Source: Streptomyces sp. CB01881 (lineage in GTDB: Bacteria; Actinomycetota; Actinomycetes; Streptomycetales; Streptomycetaceae). From it: DNA of 64,000 nt. The stretch lies in NCBI RefSeq assembly GCF_002953255.1, contig NZ_CP026498.1, positions 1,073,858 through 1,137,857 of the forward strand. Direction: 5' to 3'. Numbering within the stretch: position 1 is the first letter of the stretch; each line of letters starts with the position of its first letter. This document shows positions 59,401 to 64,000 of this stretch, one piece after another. A program made the translations under genes and the position numbers. The notes below the pieces were generated by a model. That model made no database searches. It had not been told where the DNA came from and worked only from the letters and a program-made list of their open reading frames with translations.

Positions 59401-62400
59401 GCGCTCGGCGGGGACCCAGCAGGGCGCGGCGAGCAGCTCCGCGGTGCCCGACGGCGATCCGGTGCCCGACGGCGATCCGGCGGCGGCCGGCTGTGCACCG
59501 GCGACCGGCTGCGCCGTGTAGGCGCGCAGCGAGACGCCCTTGAGGCGGACGCTCACCCGGCCCCCGTCGTCGCAGAGGTCGATGTCGAGGCGGCGGACGG
59601 CGTCGCCCGGCCGGCCGCCACCCTCGCGCACCCAGGCCCACATCACGGGGGCGCAGGGGCCGGTGATCTCCACCTCGTCCAGTGCGAAGGGCAGCAGGAG
59701 CGGCCCGCCCTCGTCCGCCAGGGGCAGCAGGCCCGCACAGGCCTGGAGGGCGGAGTCCAGCAGGGCCGGGTGCAGGCCGTAGTCGTCCAGCGTCCCCCGC
59801 ACCGCGTCCGGCAGGACGAGCCGGGCGAGCACCTGGCCGTCGCCGGTCAGGAGGCGGTCGAGGCCACGGTGGCCGGGGCCGTAGGCGATGCCCCGGGCGC
59901 CGAACGCCCGGTAGGTCTGCTCCGCGTCGAACTGCGCACCGCCGCAGGCGGCCTGCAGCCGGGCCAGGTCGAGGGCGGCGGGGTCCGCCGGACCGCTCTC
60001 CGGGGCCACCCGGACGAGGCCCTCGCTGTGGATGACCGGCTGCGCGTCCGGGCCGTCCTCGTCGGCGGTGCTGTGGATCTCGAAGCCGACCTCGTCCGGG
60101 CCCTTCGGCAGCAGGCGGACCTGGACGGTCCGGGCCCTCCCGGTCACGGTGACGGGCCGCGACCAGACCACGTTGCGGATCCGCAGGCCGCCGTGCGGCC
60201 CGTCCAGCGAGGCCGCCACCGCGGCCCGGGCCAGCTCCAGGCAGGCCGCGCCGGAGAGCACGCGCTCGCCCTGGACCTGGTGGTCCTTCAGGAAGAACTC
60301 CTCGCCCGTGAAGACCGAGGTGAAGCGCTGCTCGTTCAGGCTGGAGGTGTTGGCGTGCAGCAGCGGGTGGAGCCGCCCGGCGCCGGTCGCGGGCCGCCGG
60401 TCGGCCGCGGTGCCCGGGGAGAGCCAGTAGCGCTCGCCCTGGAACGGGTAGGTCGGCATCGGCACCCGGCGGGGCGCGGCGCCGTCGTACAGCTTCTCCC
60501 AGTCGAGCACCAGGCCGGTGACCCAGAGCTCCAGCAGCCTGTCGTACTCGTGGCCGGCGGTCCAGGCGTCGAGCGCCTGCGCCAGGTCCTCGTCGGGGGT
60601 GAAGACGGCGAGCACTCCCTGCCGCCGCTCGACGCGGCCCCGGTGGAGCCCGTCGGCGCCCGCCTCGCCGGCCAGGAACGCCCGCAGGCCGGCGGCGAGT
60701 TCGCCGGTCGTGCCCGCGACGAGGCCGAGCCGCTCCTCGTAGGCCTCCCGGCCGGTCTGGAGGGTGTGGGCGAGATCGGCGAGCGCCGTGCCGGCGCCCT
60801 CGTCCTCGGTGGTCCAGTGCAGCAGCTGCTCGGCCTGGGCCCGCAGGCCGGCCTCCGTCCGGGCGGACAGCACGACGGCGGCGGGGCGGCCCGCGGAGTC
60901 CGCGGCGGGCCGGGCGGCCGGCGCGGGGCGGTACTCCTCGACGATGACGTGCGCGTTGGAGCCGCCCGCGCCGAAGGAGGAGATGCCGGCGATGCGCGGT
61001 GCCTCGGTGCCGTCGGCGGCGACGGGGCGCTGCCACGGTGCCAGCTCGCGCTGCACGCGGAACGGGCTGTTCTCGAAGTCGATGTGCGGGTTGAGCACCT
61101 CGGCGTGGAGGGAGGGCGCCAGCTTGCCGTGCTTGAGCTGGAGCAGCACCTTGGTCAGTGCCGAGATGCCGGCGGCGCTCTCGGCGTGCCCGATGTTGCT
61201 CTTCACCGAGCCGATCGCGCAGAACTGCCGGTCGTCCGAGTACTCCCGGAACGCCTTGGTCAGGCCGGCCACCTCGATCGGGTCGCCGAGCGAGGTCCCG
61301 GTGCCGTGCGCCTCGACGTAGGTCACCGAGCGCGCGTCGACACCCGCCTCGCGCAGCGCGTGGCCGATGACGTTGTGCTGCGCGCGGGGGTTGGGCACGG
61401 AGTAGCCGTTGGTCCGGCCGCCGTGGTTGAGGGCCGTCCCCCGGATGACGCCGTAGACGGTGTCGCCGTCCTCGACGGCCCGGGCGAGCGGCTTCAGCAG
61501 CACCGCGCCCACGCCCTCGCCGGGCACGTAGCCGTCGCCGCCCTCGCCGAAGCTCTCGCAGAGCCCCTTGCTCGACGCGTACTTGCCGTTCCCGAGCATC
61601 AGGTACTTGTTCGGGTGGAGCGAGAGGTTGACGCCGCCGGCGACGGCGAGCTCGCACCCGCCGGTCCGCAGGCTCTGGCAGGCCAGGTGCAGGGCGGTGA
61701 GCGAGGACGAGCACATCGTGTCGACGGCCAGGCTCGGGCCGTGCAGGTCGAAGACGTAGGAGATCCGGTTCGCGATCGACGACGCGCTGCCGGACAGGGT
61801 GACGTTGCGTCCCTTCGCCTGCTCCTGGGCGCCGTAGAGCTGGTACTCCTCGTACATCACGCCGACGAACACGCCGACGTTCCCGGCGAGACCGCGCGCG
61901 CCGTAGCGGCTGAGCGCCTCGCGGGTGTAGCCGGCGTCCTCCAGCGTCTCGTGCACGGTCTCCAGGAACAGCCGCTCCTGGGGGTCCATGAACGCGGCCT
62001 CGCGCGGGGAGATGTTGAAGAACAGCGGGTCGAAGTGGTCGGCCCGGTCCAGGAAGCCGCCCCACTTGGTGTACGTGCGGCCCGGCGCGTTCTTGTCCGG
62101 GTCGAAGTACGCGCCGTGGTCCCAGCGGTCGGCCGGGACCTCGGTGATGCAGTCCCGGCCCTCGGCGAGGTTGCGCCAGAACTCGCGGACGTTGCGGGCC
62201 TGCGGGTAGCGCCCGGCCAGCCCGATGACGGCGATCTCCGGGCCCTCGGGCTCCGTCGCGGGGCGGCGGGCCGGGGCGCGCCGTGCGGCCCGCCCGCGGC
62301 GCGGCGCCGCGGGGACCGCCCGGACCGCGGGAGCCGCTTCGACGGCGGGGGCGCCGGCGGCGGGCTCCTGGTCGTCCGCGCCCAGGAGCTCGGCCAGCCG

Positions 62401-64000
62401 CTCCCCGTGGGCCTCGACGAAGTACTCGGTGAGCGCGCTGATGCTCTGGTACTCGAAGAAGAGGGTCTTGGGCAGCGAGCCGAAGACCTGCTCCAGCTTG
62501 TTGGTCAGGTTCATCGTCATGATGGAGTCGATGCCGTAGTGCTCCAGGGCGTCGCTCGCATCGATCCGGTCGGCCGGCAGGCGCAGCTGGGAGGCCAGCA
62601 GGGTGACCAGGTACCGGCCGGCCCGCTCGGCCGGCGTGGTGGCGCCGGCCTGCGGGGGCGCGGCGTGGTGCTCGGGCTCGCCGTGGACGAGCGGGGCGTC
62701 CGCGGCAGGGTTCAGGTTCGCGGCCGGGGTCGCGGCCGCGTCGTAGGCCCGGGAGGTGAAGCCCCGGAGCCGGCAGCGGACGGCGCCGGCGTCGTCCAGG
62801 AGGTCGATGTCGACCTTGCGGACCCCGAGGCCGGGCCGGTCGTCGGCGCTGTACCGCACCCACGCCCACAGCCCGGACGTGACCGGCCCGAAGACCTCCA
62901 ACTCGTCCAGGGCGAAGGGGAGGTGGAGAACGGTCCCGGCGGCGTCCGGGGCGTCGCCGGCGGCGCCGAAGAGGCCGACGGAGGCCTGGAACGCGGAGTC
63001 CAGCAGGCCCGGGTGGAGCACGAAGGCGTCCTGGGTCGCCGCTGCCCCGGCGGGGAGCACCAGGCGCGCCAGGGCCTGGCCGTCGCCGACCGCGATGCTC
63101 TCGATGCCGCGGTGCGCCGGCCCGTAGTCGATGCCCAGCTCCCGGTACGTCCGGTAGCACTGCGCGGCGTCGAGGCGGTCGGTGTCGCAGGCGGCCAGCA
63201 GCGCGGCCACGTCCACCGGCCCGGCCGGGGCGTCGGCGGCGGGGACGGCCACGCCCTGGCTGTGCACGACGGGCGCGGCGTCGGCGGCGCCGTCCTGCAG
63301 GCTGGAGATCTCGAACGCGACCTCGCCGTCCGCCTCGGCGAACAGCGTGGTCCGCATGTGCACGGGCCGCCCGTCCGCGGTGACGGGGCGGGCCCAGACC
63401 ACGTTGCGCAGCGTCACGCCCTGCGGGCGGGTGTCGAGCGAGGCCTCCAGGGCCGCCCGCGCCATCTCCAGGTAGGCGGCGCCCGGCAGCACCTTGCGGC
63501 CCTTGACGACGTGGTCCGTCAGGAAGAACTCCTCGCCCGAGAACACCGAGCCGAACCGCTGGGCGTCCAGGGAGGAGGTGTTGGCGTGGACGAGCGGGTG
63601 GAGCCGGACGGCGCCGGGGGCGGCGGCCGGACGGCCGGCGGTGAGGTCGCCCACCCAGTAGCGCTCACGGGCGAACGGGTAGCCCGGCAGCGGGAGCATC
63701 CGCGGGCCGTTCCCGCGGTGGAGCCGGCTCCAGTCGACGGCCAGGCCCTTGACCCAGAGGTCGAGCAGCCTGTCGAACTTGCCCTTCCCGATCCACGCGT
63801 CGACGGTCGCCGCCATGTCGGTGTCGGTGGCGAAGCCGGCCAGGGTGTCCCGGTGGTCCCTGACGTTGCCCAGGTGGAGACCCTCGACGTCCTCCTCGCC
63901 GGCGACGAACGCGGTGAGCCCGGCGGTGAGTTCGGCGGCGGAGGTGACGGGCAGCGCGAGCCGCGCCTCCATCGCCTCGCGGCCGGACTGCAGCGTGTGG
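53422..64000 (-). CDS. PKS-A: trans-AT polyketide synthase (5' end outside window), …DH-ACP / KS-DH-KR-ACP / KS-DH-KR
   Basis: The frame is open to the window edge, so the N-terminus and earlier modules are missing. Residues here are counted from the Met at 63972. Order: KS flanking region; DH (115-410; DHVVKGRKVLPG, LLDSAFQ); ACP (near 482); KS (Cys near 754, DTMCSSS); DH (1190-1490; DHQVQGERVLSG, with Ser replacing the motif Pro); KR (1560-1950; intact); ACP (near 2016); KS (Cys near 2292); DH (2750-3040; DHVVQGSRTMPG); KR (3100-3500; TGGTGALG, intact). KR LxD-region residues (FIKD, VTHD) suggest B-type hydroxyls, then dehydration. The ACP for the last module is on PKS-B. An AT-rich patch lies between the last DH and KR. 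Short repeat-coded linkers (GSPSGT; QAQAQE) occur. Confidence 0.93.
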   Translation of the reverse strand, partial: HTLQSGREAMEARLALPVTSAAELTAGLTAFVAGEEDVEGLHLGNVRDHRDTLAGFATDTDMAATVDAWIGKGKFDRLLDLWVKGLAVDWSRLHRGNGPRMLPLPGYPFARERYWVGDLTAGRPAAAPGAVRLHPLVHANTSSLDAQRFGSVFSGEEFFLTDHVVKGRKVLPGAAYLEMARAALEASLDTRPQGVTLRNVVWARPVTADGRPVHMRTTLFAEADGEVAFEISSLQDGAADAAPVVHSQGVAVPAADAPAGPVDVAALLAACDTDRLDAAQCYRTYRELGIDYGPAHRGIESIAVGDGQALARLVLPAGAAATQDAFVLHPGLLDSAFQASVGLFGAAGDAPDAAGTVLHLPFALDELEVFGPVTSGLWAWVRYSADDRPGLGVRKVDIDLLDDAGAVRCRLRGFTSRAYDAAATPAANLNPAADAPLVHGEPEHHAAPPQAGATTPAERAGRYLVTLLASQLRLPADRIDASDALEHYGIDSIMTMNLTNKLEQVFGSLPKTLFFEYQSISALTEYFVEAHGERLAELLGADDQEPAAGAPAVEAAPAVRAVPAAPRRGRAARRAPARRPATEPEGPEIAVIGLAGRYPQARNVREFWRNLAEGRDCITEVPADRWDHGAYFDPDKNAPGRTYTKWGGFLDRADHFDPLFFNISPREAAFMDPQERLFLETVHETLEDAGYTREALSRYGARGLAGNVGVFVGVMYEEYQLYGAQEQAKGRNVTLSGSASSIANRISYVFDLHGPSLAVDTMCSSSLTALHLACQSLRTGGCELAVAGGVNLSLHPNKYLMLGNGKYASSKGLCESFGEGGDGYVPGEGVGAVLLKPLARAVEDGDTVYGVIRGTALNHGGRTNGYSVPNPRAQHNVIGHALREAGVDARSVTYVEAHGTGTSLGDPIEVAGLTKAFREYSDDRQFCAIGSVKSNIGHAESAAGISALTKVLLQLKHGKLAPSLHAEVLNPHIDFENSPFRVQRELAPWQRPVAADGTEAPRIAGISSFGAGGSNAHVIVEEYRPAPAARPAADSAGRPAAVVLSARTEAGLRAQAEQLLHWTTEDEGAGTALADLAHTLQTGREAYEERLGLVAGTTGELAAGLRAFLAGEAGADGLHRGRVERRQGVLAVFTPDEDLAQALDAWTAGHEYDRLLELWVTGLVLDWEKLYDGAAPRRVPMPTYPFQGERYWLSPGTAADRRPATGAGRLHPLLHANTSSLNEQRFTSVFTGEEFFLKDHQVQGERVLSGAACLELARAAVAASLDGPHGGLRIRNVVWSRPVTVTGRARTVQVRLLPKGPDEVGFEIHSTADEDGPDAQPVIHSEGLVRVAPESGPADPAALDLARLQAACGGAQFDAEQTYRAFGARGIAYGPGHRGLDRLLTGDGQVLARLVLPDAVRGTLDDYGLHPALLDSALQACAGLLPLADEGGPLLLPFALDEVEITGPCAPVMWAWVREGGGRPGDAVRRLDIDLCDDGGRVSVRLKGVSLRAYTAQPVAGAQPAAAGSPSGTGSPSGTAELLAAPCWVPAERADRAGAAGADSVTGVTGAGLVLVAGLPEVAAALEAQGTARVVRLDSAAPGVDARYTEDALTVLAAVKEVLGERGQQGVPVQLVAPAAQEPSLWAGLAAVLRSARLENPKVLGQLVLVDPQDGPEQAAAQVAADRAALSDTAVRHRGGTREVLRWREEADGTPAGVPWKDGGVYLITGGAGGLGAVFARDIAARVREPRIVLAGRAPRDGRRDALLAELTGLGAHAAYEQADVAVRGDVVALVGRLREAHGRIDGILHSAGFIKDAFILRKDEADFARVLAPKVAGLVHLDEATRGDDLDFLVAFSSVAGALGNVGQSDYAAANSFMDAYAHHRNTLVAAGERHGRTVSLGWPLWADGGMHVDAGTEQSLRERFGLVPLRTETGVRALYRALASQHGQVLVLEGDRPRLRETLLAGLLADAPSDRPPALPAPAADRPEEPAAGRDVSGQDVAVQDEATAQKAAAYFKKLLASVIDLPAAKIDPEAPLEDYGVDSVMTMDMTRTLETVFGSLPKTLFFEHRTIAALTRHFLETHPERMRELLPAVAARPQPSPSAGPAAAERTAPARAWRTLGSGQAQAQAQEQEQERTQGPVGGGDVAIIGLAGRYPQAADVREFWQNLAAGRDCVTEVPASRWDVGGFFDPDPNAPGKTYSKWGGFLDGAYDFDPMFFNISPREAEIMDPQERLFLQCVHDTLEDAGYTRDTAKSRTGNVLDGRVGVFVGVMYEEYQLLGAQAQLGGTPLAVAGNPASIANRVSYYFNLQGPSMSVDTMCSSSLSAVHLACQSLKWGDCEVAVAGGVNLSLHPNKYLLLSQGRFASTNGRCESFGAGGDGYVPGEGVGAVLLKPLAKAVADGDRIYGVIKGTAVNHGGKTNGYSVPNPQAQADVVGRALATAGVDARAVGYVEAHGTGTALGDPIEIAGLAKAFGEHTEDRQFCAIGSVKSNIGHAESAAGIAGITKVLLQLQHGKLAPSLHAHPLNPHIDFAGTPFVVQRELADWPSPAPADGSGTAVPRVAGVSSFGAGGSNAHIVIAEYLPGEAAEPAAADDAQPAVVPLSARTAEQLRAQAGNLADWLERPENAGAALADIAYTLQVGREAMEERLGVIAGSVPDLLVKLRDFLDGGSGSGSGGGSGDEVVRSTVTRDSAVLTLFAPDTDLDAMIGAWAGKGKYEKLLELWANGVPLDWRLLHGAATPRRIALPTYPFARERCFPFDAEPLVARAPQGPQPAQGPGRLHPLVQANTSDFAEQRFSSVFTGEEFFLRDHVVQGSRTMPGTAFLEMAVAAACLTCRTAVEPSAPVALRNVVLAQPLRVGDRPQELHVGLHPEADGDIRFRVYGTPDDEESVLHGEGTLYFVEGAEDTVLDLDALRDACDLPGLTAADCYELYHAAGIAYGPSHRGVRHIWTGPGQALAELALPDPVRGTEGDFTLHPSLLDAALQACVGVLGRPGAEGAARSGSGLAVPFAVDDVLVLDACTDAMWAWVRPSGEESADAAIRKLDVDLADQRGRVRVRIAGLSFRVLNLNKNHDPISTTESTGDHVTSRQVTVHHDPVNPVGTPGAAALSYPRWQERPAQGGPSSVDGARRTVLLAGLPEAAELLRSGDDSDVVVLADEGGTLDGRYADYGVQLLERLKSEVRGTAGKAHLQLAIAGGPDALPLSGLVAMLRTAALENPNVTGQLLLLDPDDTPARAVERILENRAHPEDTLVRYRDGRREVQAWAEDATAAATPLPWKENGVYLITGGTGALGLVLAREIATRTGNATLVLTGRSPSGPDKLRALDELVALGARAAHYEQADTADRAATDALVARTLERCGRIDGVVHSAGVTHDGFILRKQEAEFRGVLAPKVSGVVNLDDATAALPLDFFVTFSSTSGASGNVGQVDYAAANAFLDAYAWHRRDLVTRGERSGHSQSVNWPLWADGGMHVTPETAALLRSRYGVVPLGTAEGIEAFHRILNSPHSQVMVTAAAPSGPPETPAPHQTSPVTSAVGTNP
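54754..54830 (+). repeat. 11-bp direct repeat CGGATCATGAT inside an AT-rich coding island
   Basis: The unit occurs at 54754-54764 and 54820-54830, 66 bases apart (22 codons, so in the same frame). It contains the palindrome ATCATGAT. The segment between and just beyond the copies uses AT-rich codons (AAT, CTA, CAT, GAT, GTA, CAA) unlike the rest of PKS-A. Confidence 0.75.
57645..57681 (-). repeat. Hexanucleotide repeat coding a QAQAQE linker in PKS-A
   Basis: CTCCTG and CGCCTG hexamers repeat about six times on the plus strand. On the coding strand they give alternating Gln-Ala then Gln-Glu, between the second ACP and the following KS of PKS-A. This is a likely slippage-prone flexible linker. 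Confidence 0.7.
59443..59478 (-). repeat. Perfect 18-bp tandem repeat coding GSPSGT twice in PKS-A
   Basis: GGTGCCCGACGGCGATCC is present twice with no mismatch (59443-59460 and 59461-59478). It codes a Gly-Ser-Pro linker between DH and KR of the middle PKS-A module. The identity of the copies suggests a recent duplication. Confidence 0.85.

Noticed and set aside
1..64000. CRISPR arrays, tRNA or rRNA genes
   Set aside because: No regularly spaced repeats or cloverleaf/rRNA sequences were noticed by eye in any part of the window; a covariance-model scan would settle it.

Overview
The window is about 72% GC, with actinomycete codon use, GTG starts, rare TTA leucine codons and many overlapping stop/start codons. 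It looks like a Streptomyces or close relative. It holds two natural-product loci side by side.

Left edge (1-3.7 kb): the 3' end of a group II intron (maturase C-terminus with HNH finger, domains V and VI). Next is a leftward regulatory pair, a NUDIX hydrolase and an XRE/TPR-type regulator, with a possible small third gene. A divergent TauD/TfdA-type dioxygenase follows, with a small ORF coupled to its stop.

RiPP locus (3.7-11.6 kb, + strand): a class I lanthipeptide locus of the FxLD type. It has a 56-aa precursor, a perfect 19-bp hairpin, a full-length LanB dehydratase, a LanC cyclase, a second SpaB_C-like domain, a PCMT-like FxLD methyltransferase in the same reading frame as that domain, and a repeat-rich protein. 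LanC and the SpaB_C-like part each appear broken by a single missing base, so the locus is either decaying or carries assembly indels.

Bridge (11.8-14.7 kb): a P450 with a TTA codon (-), a YciO/Sua5-type protein (+) and an Sfp-type phosphopantetheinyl transferase (+). A strong convergent terminator hairpin ends this block.

Trans-AT polyketide locus (14.8-64 kb, - strand, running off the right edge). The accessory operon reads from 23686 leftward: malonyl-AT with a C-terminal extension, HMG synthase, ECH1, ECH2, donor ACP, Cys-to-Ser KS decarboxylase, PedC-type acyl hydrolase, SDR, membrane acyltransferase. Upstream are a PfaD-type enoyl reductase and four large synthase subunits with no integrated AT domains. 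In reading order from the right edge they are: PKS-A (…DH-ACP / KS-DH-KR-ACP / KS-DH-KR), PKS-B (ACP / KS-KR-ACP / KS-ACP-ACP / KS), PKS-C (DH-KR-ACP / KS-ACP-ACP / KS-KR), PKS-D (MT-ACP / KS-DH-KR*-ACP / KS0-ACP-TE). Every subunit boundary falls inside a module. Two tandem-ACP sites carry the flagging Trp of beta-branching, matching the complete HMGS cassette. So the chain should carry two beta-branches, an alpha-methyl from the MT, and release by a TE after a condensation-dead KS0. I do not recognise the product.

Most notable oddities: the KR of PKS-D lacks its catalytic Ser; an AT-rich island of about 100 bp lies inside PKS-A between DH and KR with an 11-bp direct repeat; the two paired frameshifts in the lanthipeptide locus; the SpaB_C/methyltransferase joint reading frame; and the TTA codons in lanB and the P450.
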